Numbered from the stretch's first letter, positions 54,229 to 62,721 are shown. The stretch is DNA of 64,000 nucleotides from Collinsella sp. (GCA_019414645.1 DXLP01000005.1:1-64000); one strand, 5' to 3'. The notes: a model not told the origin generated them from the sequence alone. A program made the numbers and translations.

Positions 54229-54320
54229 TGGTAAAACTCTTGACAGTTTTACCAATTTGGGTTTCAAAATTGTTTGGCTGACGTTTGGTAAAACGTTTTT
54301 AGCAGGATGTTTACCATTTG
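54229..54320. promoter_or_regulatory. LacI/MalR-like operators and plus-strand promoter between glgB and the HAD gene
   Basis: TGGTAAAAC (54229-54237) and GTTTTACCA (54246-54254) form a perfect inverted repeat with an 8-base spacer containing TTGACA (54240-54245), a consensus -35 box for the plus strand. A weak -10 (TCAAAAT) lies 18 bases on. A second site TGGTAAAACGTTTTTAGCA (54286-54304) is close to the ideal LacI-family palindrome, and GTTTACCAT follows. The 330-base gap holds no gene. Binding here could control both glgB and the HAD gene. Confidence 0.55.
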
Positions 54321-54338
54321 ATATCGAAAGGTTCGTTT

Positions 54339-55028
54339 ATGTCCCATACCGCCGCTCCCAAGGTTGCTTTTGTTTTCGATTGCGACGGCACGCTGGTAAA
54401 TAGCACGCCCGTTTGGGCCTATGCCCAGCCCGAGTTTTTGCACCGCCACGGTGTCGACGTGACGGTCGACGATTTTGCCCAGTTTGAGCATTTGTCGCTC
54501 GAGGACGAGTGCCAGGCCTACCACGACACGTGGGGCATTGGCGCGAATGGCGAGGAGCTGTATCGCGAGCTTAGCGACATCCTGATCGATGGCTACTCCA
54601 AGGTGCCGCCGCGCGAGGGGCTCCTGGCATTTTTGGAACAGGCGAAGACGGCAGGCATTGACATGTGCGTAGCTACATCCACGCCGGCCAAGCTGGTGCA
54701 GTCTGCGCTCGCTGGTGCCGGGCTCGACGCTTACATGGAGTTTGTTACCACGACGGGCGAGGCAGGTCGTTCCAAGCAGTTCCCCGACGTATACGAGCTG
54801 GCGCTCCGTCGCCTGGAAGAGCGCCACGGGTGCAAGTTTGAGCGCGCATGGGTGTTTGAGGACGCGGTCTTTGGCCTTAAGAGCTCTGGCACCGCAGGCT
54901 TTAAGCGCGTGGGCATCTATGACCCGCATGGCCGTATGAAGCGCGACGACGTGCGCGCCAACTGCGATATCTTTATCGATAGCTATGAGGAGCTTGACCT
55001 GGCTCGCGTGCTTTCGTTCGAGGGATAG
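54339..55028 (+). CDS. HAD-superfamily hydrolase (beta-phosphoglucomutase-like)
   Basis: This 229-residue protein has the HAD motif I FVFDCDGTLVNSTP with the nucleophile Asp, a helical cap domain (residues about 20-95), motif II VATSTPAK, motif III around GRSKQFPDVYELAL with the Lys, and motif IV VFEDAVFGLKSSGTAG. This set is typical of sugar-phosphate phosphatases and beta-phosphoglucomutases. The maltose-type operators upstream fit a role on a glucose phosphate, but the substrate is not certain. GAAAGG precedes the ATG at 54339. Confidence 0.85.
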   Translation: MSHTAAPKVAFVFDCDGTLVNSTPVWAYAQPEFLHRHGVDVTVDDFAQFEHLSLEDECQAYHDTWGIGANGEELYRELSDILIDGYSKVPPREGLLAFLEQAKTAGIDMCVATSTPAKLVQSALAGAGLDAYMEFVTTTGEAGRSKQFPDVYELALRRLEERHGCKFERAWVFEDAVFGLKSSGTAGFKRVGIYDPHGRMKRDDVRANCDIFIDSYEELDLARVLSFEG

Positions 55029-55037
55029 GCGAGGGCT

Positions 55038-55679
55038 GTGGCTTGCAAGGTATTAGTGGTCTGCGGCTCGCCCGTGGTGGCGAGCGCGGATCTGTTGCGT
55101 TGGCTAACGGGGGAGTGCGATCACGTTGTCGCCGTGGACCGCGGACTCGACGCGCTGCTGGGCGCCGGCTTGAGCTGCGACGTATATGTGGGGGATGCCG
55201 ACACGGTGAGCGATGCAGGTCGCGCGTTGGTCGATGCCGCCGAAGCCTTTGAGGTAGAACGCCACGACCCCTACAAGGACTATACCGATCTGGCGCTGGC
55301 GCTCGATTCCGTCCGCCGTCGTTGGCCGGATGCCGAAGTGGTTGCGACCTGCGCCACCGGCGGCCGCCCGGATATGGCGCTTTCCGTACTGGGTCTGCTC
55401 GCGGGCTACGAGGATCCCCCTGTCTGGATTGCCGAAGACAAGGTGGTCGCCCGCATCCTTCGCGCAAGCGAATCGTGGACCATCGAAGGCCACGAGGGGA
55501 GCACCTTCTCCATCATCGCCATTGCCCCCAACACCGAGGTAAGCGAACACGGCCTAGAATGGGAGCTAGATCACAGTCCCTTGGGCCTGTTGGCCGATAC
55601 GGGCATTAGCAACGTCGTCAGGTCAACAGCCACGATCCAAGTCCACACCGGCACCGCCATCGCTTACCTATATCGTTAG
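55038..55679 (+). CDS. thiN: Thiamine pyrophosphokinase
   Basis: This 213-residue protein would convert thiamine to thiamine diphosphate with ATP. Typical stretches: VVAVDRGLDALLGAGLSCDVYVGDADTVS, HDPYKDYTDLALAL, and TGGRPDMALSVLGLL, which align to the active-site blocks (DxGxxxL, GDxDS, KDxTDxexA, GGRxDH). The Asp-Ser of the second block is Asp-Thr and the His of the last is Met, both conservative deviations. The C-terminal beta domain follows. It starts with GTG nine bases after the HAD gene. Folding family is clear; activity less so. Confidence 0.82.
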   Translation: MACKVLVVCGSPVVASADLLRWLTGECDHVVAVDRGLDALLGAGLSCDVYVGDADTVSDAGRALVDAAEAFEVERHDPYKDYTDLALALDSVRRRWPDAEVVATCATGGRPDMALSVLGLLAGYEDPPVWIAEDKVVARILRASESWTIEGHEGSTFSIIAIAPNTEVSEHGLEWELDHSPLGLLADTGISNVVRSTATIQVHTGTAIAYLYR

Positions 55680-55748
55680 GCATTTAGAATCTGACCAAAA
55701 AAGTCCTTGCACGTCACGCCAACTTCCCCTATAGTATCTCTTCGTCAC

Positions 55749-55824
55749 GGGGGCGTAGCTCAGCTGGGAGAGCGCTTGACTGGCAGTCAAGAGGTCAGGG
55801 GTTCGATCCCCCTCGTCTCCACCA
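55749..55824 (+). tRNA. tRNA-Ala (GGC anticodon)
   Basis: The acceptor arm GGGGGCG pairs with CGTCTCC and contains the G3-U70 pair that marks alanine tRNAs. The anticodon stem CTTGA/TCAAG encloses CTGGCAG, giving anticodon GGC. The D-loop, TTCGATC T-loop and encoded CCA are all present. Confidence 0.95.
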
Positions 55825-55832
55825 TCGTGAAT

Positions 55833-55866
55833 GCAAAGGCCTTCGGAATTCCGAAGGCCTTTTTTC
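55833..55866 (+). terminator. Terminator after tRNA-Ala
   Basis: AAGGCCTTCGGAA and TTCCGAAGGCCTT are perfect reverse complements, followed by a run of T. Confidence 0.9.
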
Positions 55867-56116
55867 ATGCCAATACACATCGCGCCATAAACCCAATCCA
55901 CACCAACAAAAAGTTGCACAATTTATTTCCCATCTCTGTACATAGTTTGTTAGCCAAACGCGATTATCAGTGTAGATCGCCGTTCCATTTGGGCTTCAGG
56001 AACGCCTCTAATCTCCGTTGGCGTCCCAATAACCTGCATTAACGTGAACAACATCCCAAAACAGCCCCCTTAAGCACGTCAAATGAACGATATGTTGTCC
56101 AATGCAGTCCAAATCA

Positions 56117-56148
56117 GTTTCGCTAACAGCTTGTGCTAGGATACCTAA
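56117..56148 (+). promoter_or_regulatory. Possible promoter of the polysaccharide operon
   Basis: TGCTAGGAT (TAGGAT at 56137-56142 with an upstream TG) looks like an extended -10 box; the -35 region is poor. It would start a leader of about 450 bases before the LoaP-like gene. Between 55867 and 56110 I see no gene or clear site. Confidence 0.35.
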
Positions 56149-56164
56149 CGTTACATGAGTTCAA

Positions 56165-56200
56165 CTGCGCTTCACGGCTCCAGCAAGCCATGAAGCGCAG
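56165..56200 (+). other. Leader hairpin 1 (10-base perfect stem)
   Basis: CTGCGCTTCA and TGAAGCGCAG are exact reverse complements, extended inside by GGCT/AGCC. It lacks a T-run, so it is more likely a structural or antitermination-related element than a terminator. The following 56201-56495 has no recognisable gene. Confidence 0.55.
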
Positions 56201-56499
56201 GGTCGATCAGCATCCGGCCGTAACGGCGGTGCCAGAAACACCACGAGCTCCAATAAAGAAGTCATGCGACGTTGTTTATTTGTACTGAGTTAATTCACAG
56301 GTGCAAATAATTGATAGTTTCATGCCTAAACGAAGCAGTCCTACAGTTGTTTGCGTGCGGTCCAGTTTTGTTCCCGCTTGACTGGCTCGCACGCAGCCAG
56401 CTGGGGACGCGGTCATTTTGCGAAACACGTCCGTGTCTCTAGCAACTGCATTTGTACATACCGTTCACGGTGGGGCAGAGCCACGTGCTTGTCTGACTG

Positions 56500-56572
56500 G
56501 GCTCAGGGTTTGAATATGGAGCGCCTTCGCGCACAAGCGCCCTGGCGAAGCCATACCCAAACCCCTTGAGCC
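56500..56572 (+). ncRNA. Structured leader RNA directly upstream of the LoaP-like gene
   Basis: A nested fold is visible. GGCTCAGGGTTTG (56500-56512) pairs with CAAACCCCTTGAGCC (56558-56572) with small bulges, TATGG (56515-56519) pairs with CCATA (56551-56555), and CTTCGC (56525-56530) pairs with GCGAAG (56545-56550). It ends 15 bases before the SD of the antiterminator gene. LoaP-type antiterminators are known to recognise RNA hairpins in their leaders, so this is a candidate target or autoregulatory structure. Confidence 0.6.
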
Positions 56573-56601
56573 ACACGTAAGACAGCAAGGGGGTGGTGCT
56601 C

Positions 56602-57147
56602 GTGTGGTATGTGATCCAGGTCATTAACGGTCGCGAAGACGTAATGCGCGAGCGCATCGAGCGCATGGTGCCGGCGAGTGCCATGCAAGAGCTCTTTTAT
56701 CCCCAATTTCAAACCGAGATCAAGGTACACGGCGAATGGGTCAATACGACCAAGCCGCTCTTTCCCGGTTATCTTATCTGCGACACGGCAGATCCCCGTA
56801 CCGTGCAACAGTATCTGCTTCGCATGGACGACTTTGCCCGGGTGCTTTCCCAGGACGGTCAGTTTGTGCCGCTGGCAAAAGAAGAGGTCCAGCTTATTGG
56901 CGGCTTTACGCACAGGGGAAACCGCGTAGTGCCCATGAGCGAGGCCCTAAAAGACGGTGACCAGGTCATAGTGACGGCAGGTCCACTGTTGGGCCACGAA
57001 GGCCTTATCAAAACCATTAACAGACGCAAGAGCACTGCTTATTTGGAGCTCGACCTGTGCGGTCGACGCGTAACTACGCGCGTTGGCCTTGCCGTGCTTT
57101 CGGCCGAGCAGCGCGTCATGCGCAACCTTAAAAAGGCGATCGCCTAG
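56602..57147 (+). CDS. LoaP/NusG-family specialised transcription antiterminator
   Basis: This 181-residue NusG paralogue would help RNA polymerase traverse the long polysaccharide operon. The N-terminal NGN domain begins WYVIQVINGREDVMRERIERM and contains the loop TTKPLFPGYLIC. The C-terminal KOW domain has LKDGDQVIVTAGPLLGHEGLI. The gene sits first in the operon with a structured leader, which is the LoaP pattern. The GTG at 56602 is chosen because AAGGGGG lies 8 bases upstream and NusG proteins begin M-WYV; other GTGs at 56593 and 56596 overlap the SD. Confidence 0.88.
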   Translation: MWYVIQVINGREDVMRERIERMVPASAMQELFYPQFQTEIKVHGEWVNTTKPLFPGYLICDTADPRTVQQYLLRMDDFARVLSQDGQFVPLAKEEVQLIGGFTHRGNRVVPMSEALKDGDQVIVTAGPLLGHEGLIKTINRRKSTAYLELDLCGRRVTTRVGLAVLSAEQRVMRNLKKAIA

Positions 57148-57213
57148 TTGCAGGCGATCGCTACACAGAACAGGGAGGATCCCCGACCCGGGGACGAAGT
57201 CTTGGAAGAAAAC

Positions 57214-57963
57214 GTGTCGGATAAAACTCAATTTGCAACGGATGCGCCCGTGGGGGCGGCGCTCATTGCTCAGGCCATGGACCGACGTGAGGGTGCCAGC
57301 CGCTACAAGGCCATGCAATCCATCATGGACTGGGATCGCTCGCGCTTGGTCTACCGCGCTGTTAAGCGCGCCTTTGACGTCGTGTTCAGCGGCTGCGTGC
57401 TGGCCGTCATCGCCGTTCCCAGCCTTGCGCTTGCCGCGGCCATCCGCCTTGAGAGCGAGGGCAACCCCTTCTACAGCCAGATCCGCGTGGGACAGACCCG
57501 CCCCGACGGCAGCCTGACAACATTCCGCATGTGGAAGTTCCGTTCCATGTACAAGGACGCCGACGAGCGCCTCGTCGAGCTAATGGATCAAAACGAGATC
57601 GACGGCGCCATGTTCAAGATGAAGGAGGACCCGCGCATCACCAAGATCGGGAAATTCATCCGCAAACATTCCATCGACGAGTTCCCGCAGTTCCTGAATG
57701 TGTTCCTGGGCCAGATGTCCGTCGTGGGGCCCAGGCCGCCGCTTCCGAATGAGGTCGCGGAGTACACCGAGTACGACCTGCAGCGCCTGGCCGTGAAGCC
57801 CGGCATTACCGGATGGTGGCAGGTTACTGATCGAAACTCAACTGGTTTCGACGGTATGGTTCAGCGAGATCTTGAGTACATTGCGAGGCGTGGCATTCTC
57901 ACCGACTTAAGGATTATCGCCCTCACCGTTATTGAAATAATCACGGGAAAGGGTGCGTTTTAG
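57214..57963 (+). CDS. Undecaprenyl-phosphate sugar-1-phosphate transferase (priming glycosyltransferase)
   Basis: This protein of about 249 residues transfers the first sugar phosphate of the repeat unit to undecaprenyl phosphate. After a variable N-terminus there is one membrane segment (VVFSGCVLAVIAVPSLALAAAI). The catalytic region of the WbaP/PglC superfamily follows: RVGQTRPDG, WKFRSMYKDADERL, DPRITKIGKFIRKHSIDEFPQFLNV, GQMSVVGPRPPLP and KPGITGWWQV. The start is uncertain; GTG at 57214 with GGAAG upstream is preferred over TTG at 57148. It abuts the next gene (TAGTG). Confidence 0.9.
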   Translation: MSDKTQFATDAPVGAALIAQAMDRREGASRYKAMQSIMDWDRSRLVYRAVKRAFDVVFSGCVLAVIAVPSLALAAAIRLESEGNPFYSQIRVGQTRPDGSLTTFRMWKFRSMYKDADERLVELMDQNEIDGAMFKMKEDPRITKIGKFIRKHSIDEFPQFLNVFLGQMSVVGPRPPLPNEVAEYTEYDLQRLAVKPGITGWWQVTDRNSTGFDGMVQRDLEYIARRGILTDLRIIALTVIEIITGKGAF

Positions 57964-58739
57964 TGCTTAAGTCCTATCTTCATTATCCCGAATTAAACCG
58001 TGTGCCCGTGATCGATGTCCCGATCACGGGCACCAATATGTCTGAATGCGTCGATTTCATTACTCATAATATCGACAATCTGCATGGCGAGTATATCTGC
58101 GTCTCTAACGCCCATACGTCGGTCATGGCCCATGACGATCCCAGCTACTGGTCCTGTCAGGCTGAGTCCGTTATGTCCGTTCCCGATGGGAAGCCCCTAT
58201 CGGTTGTCGGCCGAAAGACGGTCACGTCGATGAGGCGCGTGACTGGTCCGGATCTGATGCGCGAGATTTTCAGTATTTCCGCTCAGCACGGATGGAGCCA
58301 TTACTTCTACGGCAACGAACAGAAAAACCTCGAGGCGCTCAAGGAATCGCTTCAGGAAGAGTATCCAGGCTTGGAAATTGCTGGCATGGAGCCTTCCGTC
58401 TTTCGTCCACTTTCCGATGGCGAGAAACGAGACCTTTCACGACGCATTGCCGATTCTGGAGCCGACTTTGCATGGATTGCACTTGGCGCTCCGCGCCAGG
58501 AAGTCCTCATGCATGAGCTTAAAGGCGGCCCTCAGCCACTGATGATCGGCGTAGGGGGAGCCTTCAACGTCCTCGCCGGCGTGGTGCCGGAGGCACCGAT
58601 TTGGATGCAGAACCTAAGTCTCGAGTGGCTATACCGCCTGATGCAGGAGCCGAAGCGACTATTCAAACGATATCTCGTTACTAATACCAAATTTCTCTTT
58701 TACCAGATCACGGGCGCTAAACGCAAGGAAGGCAAGTAG
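57963..58739 (+). CDS. WecG/TagA/CpsF-family glycosyltransferase (GT26)
   Basis: This 258-residue enzyme probably adds an N-acetylmannosaminyl-type sugar to the lipid-linked primer. Family motifs: CVSNAHTSVMAHDDPSYW, SVPDGKPLSVVGR, VTGPDLM, YFYGNEQKNLEAL, FAWIALGAPRQEVLMHEL and GVGGAFNVLAGVVPEAPIWMQNLSLEWLYRL. The GTG start at 57963 shares a base with the preceding stop. Which sugar it moves is not deducible. Confidence 0.9.
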   Translation: MLKSYLHYPELNRVPVIDVPITGTNMSECVDFITHNIDNLHGEYICVSNAHTSVMAHDDPSYWSCQAESVMSVPDGKPLSVVGRKTVTSMRRVTGPDLMREIFSISAQHGWSHYFYGNEQKNLEALKESLQEEYPGLEIAGMEPSVFRPLSDGEKRDLSRRIADSGADFAWIALGAPRQEVLMHELKGGPQPLMIGVGGAFNVLAGVVPEAPIWMQNLSLEWLYRLMQEPKRLFKRYLVTNTKFLFYQITGAKRKEGK

Positions 58740-59798
58740 ATGAAACCCACCAACGCATTCAAAGACAAGACCCTCATGATCACGGGCGGCACCGGCTCGT
58801 TCGGCAACACCGTGCTCAAGCACTTCATGGACACCGACCTTGCCGAGATCCGCATCTTCTCGCGCGACGAGAAGAAGCAGGACGACATGCGCCACCGCCT
58901 GCAGGAGAAGTCGCCCGAGCTCGCCTCCAAGGTGCGCTTCTTCATCGGCGACGTCCGCAACGCCCAATCGGTGCGCGACGCCATGCACGGTGTGGACTAC
59001 ATCTTCCACGCCGCCGCCCTCAAGCAGGTGCCCTCCTGCGAGTTCTTCCCCATGGAGGCCGTGCGTACCAACGTCATCGGCACGGACAACGTCCTGCACG
59101 CCGCCATCGACGAGGGCGTCGACCGCGTCGTGTGCCTGTCAACCGACAAGGCCGCATACCCCATCAACGCCATGGGCAAGTCCAAGGCCATGATGGAGTC
59201 CATCATCTACGCCAACGCCCGCAACGGCGCCGGCCGCACCACCATCTGCTGCACCCGCTACGGCAACGTCATGTGCTCGCGCGGCAGCGTCATCCCGCTG
59301 TTCATCGACCGCATCCGCAAGGGCGAGCCGCTCACGGTCACCGACCCCAACATGACCCGCTTCCTCATGAACCTGGACGAGGTGGTCGACCTGGTGCAGT
59401 TCGCCTTCGAGCACGCCAACCCCGGCGACCTGTTCATCCAGAAGGCCCCCGCCTCCACCATCGGCGACCTCGCCGAGGCCGTCCAGGAGGTCTTCGGCCG
59501 CGTTGGCACCCAGGTGATCGGCACCCGCCACGGCGAGAAGCTCTTCGAGACCCTCATGACCCGCGAGGAGCGCCTGCGCGCCGAGGACATGGGCGGCTAC
59601 TACCGCGTCGCCTGCGACTCGCGCGACCTGAACTACGACAAGTTCGTCGTGGACGGCGAGGTGGAGACCCAGGCCGACGAGTCCTATACCTCCCACAACA
59701 CCGAGAGGCTCGACGTGGCGGGCACCATCGCCAAGATCAAGACCGCCGAGTACGTGCAGCTGGCGCTCGAGGGCCGCGAGCACGAGGCGGTGCAGTAG
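58740..59798 (+). CDS. capE: UDP-N-acetylglucosamine 4,6-dehydratase/5-epimerase (CapE/FnlA)
   Basis: This 352-residue extended SDR enzyme catalyses the first step to UDP-N-acetyl-L-fucosamine. The cofactor loop is ITGGTGSFGNTVL. Then come GDVRN, HAAALKQVPSCE, CLSTDKAAYPINAMGKSKAMME, where Met replaces the usual catalytic Tyr beside the Lys as in CapE, and RYGNVMCSRGSVIPLF. It is followed one base later by capF and then capG, completing the three-enzyme pathway. Codon use is strikingly C/G-ending compared with the flanking transferases. Confidence 0.92.
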   Translation: MKPTNAFKDKTLMITGGTGSFGNTVLKHFMDTDLAEIRIFSRDEKKQDDMRHRLQEKSPELASKVRFFIGDVRNAQSVRDAMHGVDYIFHAAALKQVPSCEFFPMEAVRTNVIGTDNVLHAAIDEGVDRVVCLSTDKAAYPINAMGKSKAMMESIIYANARNGAGRTTICCTRYGNVMCSRGSVIPLFIDRIRKGEPLTVTDPNMTRFLMNLDEVVDLVQFAFEHANPGDLFIQKAPASTIGDLAEAVQEVFGRVGTQVIGTRHGEKLFETLMTREERLRAEDMGGYYRVACDSRDLNYDKFVVDGEVETQADESYTSHNTERLDVAGTIAKIKTAEYVQLALEGREHEAVQ

Positions 59799-59799
59799 G

Positions 59800-61017
59800 G
59801 TGCGCATACTCGTCACCGGCGCCAGGGGCTTCGTCGGCAGGAACCTCTGCTGCGCCCTCAAGAACATAAGGGACGGCAAGGACCGCCGCGAGAAATACTC
59901 GGGCCTGCTCCCGCTCGAGGTCATGGAGTACGACGTCGACTCGACGCCCGGGGAGCTGGACGAGTACTGCTCCCGTGCCGACTTCGTCTTCAACCTGGCC
60001 GGCGTCAACCGCCCCAAGGACCAGTCCGAGTTCATGGAGGGCAACTTCGGGTTCGCCTCCACGCTGCTCGATACCCTGGAGCGCCACGGGAATAAGTGCC
60101 CCGTCATGCTCTCCAGCTCCGCGCAGGCGAGCCTGTCGGGCCGCTTCGAGGGCTCTGTCTACGGCGAGTCGAAGCTCGCGGGGGGGGGTCTCTTCCGCGA
60201 GTACTCCGAGAGGACCGGCGCCCCGGTGCTCATCTACCGCTTCCCGAACCTCTACGGCAAGTGGTGCCGCCCGCGCTACAACTCCGCCGTGGCCACCTTC
60301 TGCGACGCCATCGCCAACGGCCGTCCCTACACCGTCAACGACCCCAGCGTGGAGCTGGAGCTCCTCTACATCGACGACCTCGTCGACGAGTTGCTGGGCG
60401 CCCTGCTTGGCGAGGAGCACCGCTGCGGCTACGAGGGTCTCGAACGCGTGGAGGGCGACGGGTTCTGCTTCGTCCCGAAAACTGACGTCAAGTCCCTCGG
60501 CGAGATCGTGTACCTGCTCGGCAGCTTCCGCGACAGCCGCGAGACGCTATCGGTGCCCGACCTCACGGAGGGCTCCTTCTCCAAGAAGCTTTGGAGCACG
60601 TTCCTGTCCTACTACGAGCCGGGTCACTTCGCCTACGGCCTCAAGCCCAATGTCGACGGCCGCGGCTCTTTCACCGAGTTCCTGCGCACGCCGGAGCGCG
60701 GCCAGGTCTCGGTCAACGTGAGCAGGCCCGGCATCACCAAGGGCAATCACTGGCACATGAGCAAGTGGGAGAGGTTCCTGGTTGTCTCCGGCACCGCGAG
60801 CATCAAGCTGAGGAAGGTGGGGGAGGACGCCGAGGGGAACCCGTTCCCCATCGACGAGTACACCGTCTCGGGTTCCGAGATGCGCGCCGTGGAGATGATT
60901 CCCGGCTACACGCACTCCATCACTAACCTGTCCGACACCGAGGACCTCGTTACGGTCATGTGGGCCAACGAGCCCTTCGACCCAGAGAGCCCCGACACCT
61001 ACTACGAGGAGGTCTAG
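59800..61017 (+). CDS. capF: CapF/FnlB-type bifunctional reductase with C-terminal cupin
   Basis: This 405-residue protein performs the middle steps to UDP-N-acetyl-L-talosamine. The N-terminal SDR domain (residues 1-240) shows ILVTGARGFVGRNL, FNLAGVNRPKDQSEF and SVYGESKLAGG. The C-terminal cupin (about 285-405) has FTEFLRT, GITKGNHWHMSKWERFLVV with the Zn-type His pair, and IPGYTHSITN. The start is GTG at 59800, one base after the capE stop. Confidence 0.92.
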   Translation: MRILVTGARGFVGRNLCCALKNIRDGKDRREKYSGLLPLEVMEYDVDSTPGELDEYCSRADFVFNLAGVNRPKDQSEFMEGNFGFASTLLDTLERHGNKCPVMLSSSAQASLSGRFEGSVYGESKLAGGGLFREYSERTGAPVLIYRFPNLYGKWCRPRYNSAVATFCDAIANGRPYTVNDPSVELELLYIDDLVDELLGALLGEEHRCGYEGLERVEGDGFCFVPKTDVKSLGEIVYLLGSFRDSRETLSVPDLTEGSFSKKLWSTFLSYYEPGHFAYGLKPNVDGRGSFTEFLRTPERGQVSVNVSRPGITKGNHWHMSKWERFLVVSGTASIKLRKVGEDAEGNPFPIDEYTVSGSEMRAVEMIPGYTHSITNLSDTEDLVTVMWANEPFDPESPDTYYEEV

Positions 61018-61021
61018 CCAC

Positions 61022-62203
61022 ATGGGCAAGGACTATTCCGACATCGCATTCAAGGACGACGGCCGCCTGAAGCTATTCATCATCGTGGGCACCCGCCCCG
61101 AGGTCATCCGCCTGTCCGAGGTCATCAAGAAGTGCCGCCGCCACTTCGACTGCCTGCTGGCGCACACCGGGCAGAACTACGACTACACGCTCAACGGCAT
61201 CTTCTTCCGCGACCTGTCGCTGGACGACCCGGACGTCTACCTGGACGCCGTGGGCGCGGACCTCGGCGAGACCGTGGGCAACATCATCGCGTCCTCCTAT
61301 AAGCTGATGGTGGAGACGCGGCCTGATGCCCTCCTCATCCTGGGCGACACCAACAGCTGCCTGTCCGCCATCGCGGCCAAGAGGCTCCACATCCCCATCT
61401 TCCACATGGAGGCCGGCAACCGCTGCAAGGACGAGTGCCTGCCCGAGGAGACCAACCGCCGTATCGTCGACGTGATCTCCGACGTCAACCTGGCCTACTC
61501 CGAGCACGCGCGCCGCTACCTCAAGGACACCGGCTGCGCGCCCGAGCGCACCTACGTCACGGGCTCGCCCATGGCCGAGGTCCTGCGCGCAAATCTGGTT
61601 AAGATCGAGGCCTCCGACATCCTCACCGAGCTCGGCCTGGAGCCCAAGCGCTACATGCTGCTGTCCGCCCACCGCGAGGAGAACATCGACACCGAGGCGA
61701 ACTTCACGAGCCTGTTCACCGCCATCAACGCGCTCGCGGACAAATACGACATGCCGATCCTGTACTCCTGCCATCCGCGTTCCCGCAAGCGCCTGGAGGC
61801 CACCGGCTTCAAGCTGGACCCGCGCGTTCGCATGCACGAGCCCATGGGCTTCCATGACTACAACTGCCTGCAGATGAACGCCTTCGCCGTGGTCTCCGAC
61901 TCCGGCACCCTGCCCGAGGAGTCCAGCTTCTTCGCGAGCGTCGGCCGCCCGTTCCCGGCGGTGTGCATCCGCACCTCCACCGAGCGCCCCGAGGCGCTGG
62001 ACAAGGCCTGTTTCACGCTGGCCGGCATCTCCGAGAGGGGCCTTCTGCAGGCCGTCCACACCGCCGTCGAGCTCGACGCTGAGGGGTCGCTACCCGAGGC
62101 GCCCGTCCCTGACTACGCCGACGAGACCGTGTCCACCAAGGTGGTCAAGATCATCCAGAGCTACACCGGCGTCGTTGACAAGATGGTGTGGAGGAAGGCT
62201 TAG
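61022..62203 (+). CDS. capG: UDP-N-acetylglucosamine 2-epimerase family (CapG/FnlC)
   Basis: This 393-residue enzyme should epimerise UDP-N-acetyl-L-talosamine to UDP-N-acetyl-L-fucosamine. Motifs: IIVGTRPEVIRLSEVIKK, HTGQNYDY, LILGDTNSCLSAI, FHMEAGNRCKDECLPEETNRRIVD, SAHREENIDTE and VVSDSGTLPEESSFF. The capE-capF gene order decides between CapG and ordinary WecB. It starts four bases after capF. Confidence 0.93.
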   Translation: MGKDYSDIAFKDDGRLKLFIIVGTRPEVIRLSEVIKKCRRHFDCLLAHTGQNYDYTLNGIFFRDLSLDDPDVYLDAVGADLGETVGNIIASSYKLMVETRPDALLILGDTNSCLSAIAAKRLHIPIFHMEAGNRCKDECLPEETNRRIVDVISDVNLAYSEHARRYLKDTGCAPERTYVTGSPMAEVLRANLVKIEASDILTELGLEPKRYMLLSAHREENIDTEANFTSLFTAINALADKYDMPILYSCHPRSRKRLEATGFKLDPRVRMHEPMGFHDYNCLQMNAFAVVSDSGTLPEESSFFASVGRPFPAVCIRTSTERPEALDKACFTLAGISERGLLQAVHTAVELDAEGSLPEAPVPDYADETVSTKVVKIIQSYTGVVDKMVWRKA

Positions 62204-62205
62204 CC

Positions 62206-62712
62206 ATGGGTCTCGTTTACAAGATTCTCGACGGTGTTTCACGTGCCTATAACAAACTTCTTCTAATGCCCTCGTTGCGCCGCTCCTTTGCTGCATGCGG
62301 CGAGAATGTGACTCTCGGCCGTCGCAGCGAGATCGCCGGAGCGGGCAATATCTACATGGGCCATGACGTGTACCTAGGCCCTGGAACAACGCTGCTAACG
62401 ACCCGAGCGAAAATTCGCATCGGCGATTATGTCATGAGTGGGCCCAACCTTACCGTTATCACCGGCGATCACCGCACCGACATCCTCGACCGCCCCATGA
62501 TGGAACTAACCGATGAGGACAAGCTCTCCGATAACGACCAAGATGTCGTTATCGGTAATGACGTGTGGATGGGTAGCGGCGTAACGATTCTAAAAGGTGT
62601 CCACGTCTCCGATCACTGCGTAATTGCCGCTGGAGCCGTGGTGACCAAAGATGTGGAGCCTGAGTATTCAATCTGGGGGGGTTCCCGCTCGCTGCCTAGG
62701 TTCGCGGCTTAA
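62206..62712 (+). CDS. Hexapeptide-repeat acyltransferase (maltose/galactoside O-acetyltransferase type)
   Basis: This 168-residue protein has left-handed beta-helix hexapeptide repeats (VTLGRRSEIAGAGNIYMGHDVYLGPG, IGNDVWMGSGVTILKGVHVSDHCVIAAGAVVTKDV) and the acetyltransferase His in ITGDHRTDI. It probably O-acetylates a sugar of the polysaccharide. The start at 62206 lies two bases after the capG stop, with GAGGAAGG upstream. Codon use becomes more A/T-tolerant here than in capEFG. Confidence 0.88.
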   Translation: MGLVYKILDGVSRAYNKLLLMPSLRRSFAACGENVTLGRRSEIAGAGNIYMGHDVYLGPGTTLLTTRAKIRIGDYVMSGPNLTVITGDHRTDILDRPMMELTDEDKLSDNDQDVVIGNDVWMGSGVTILKGVHVSDHCVIAAGAVVTKDVEPEYSIWGGSRSLPRFAA

Positions 62713-62721
62713 AGGATAACG

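Noticed and set aside
55867..56490. A small protein gene in the gap after tRNA-Ala
   Set aside because: Short open frames exist, but none has a ribosome-binding site, codon bias or recognisable sequence; the region looks like promoter and leader.
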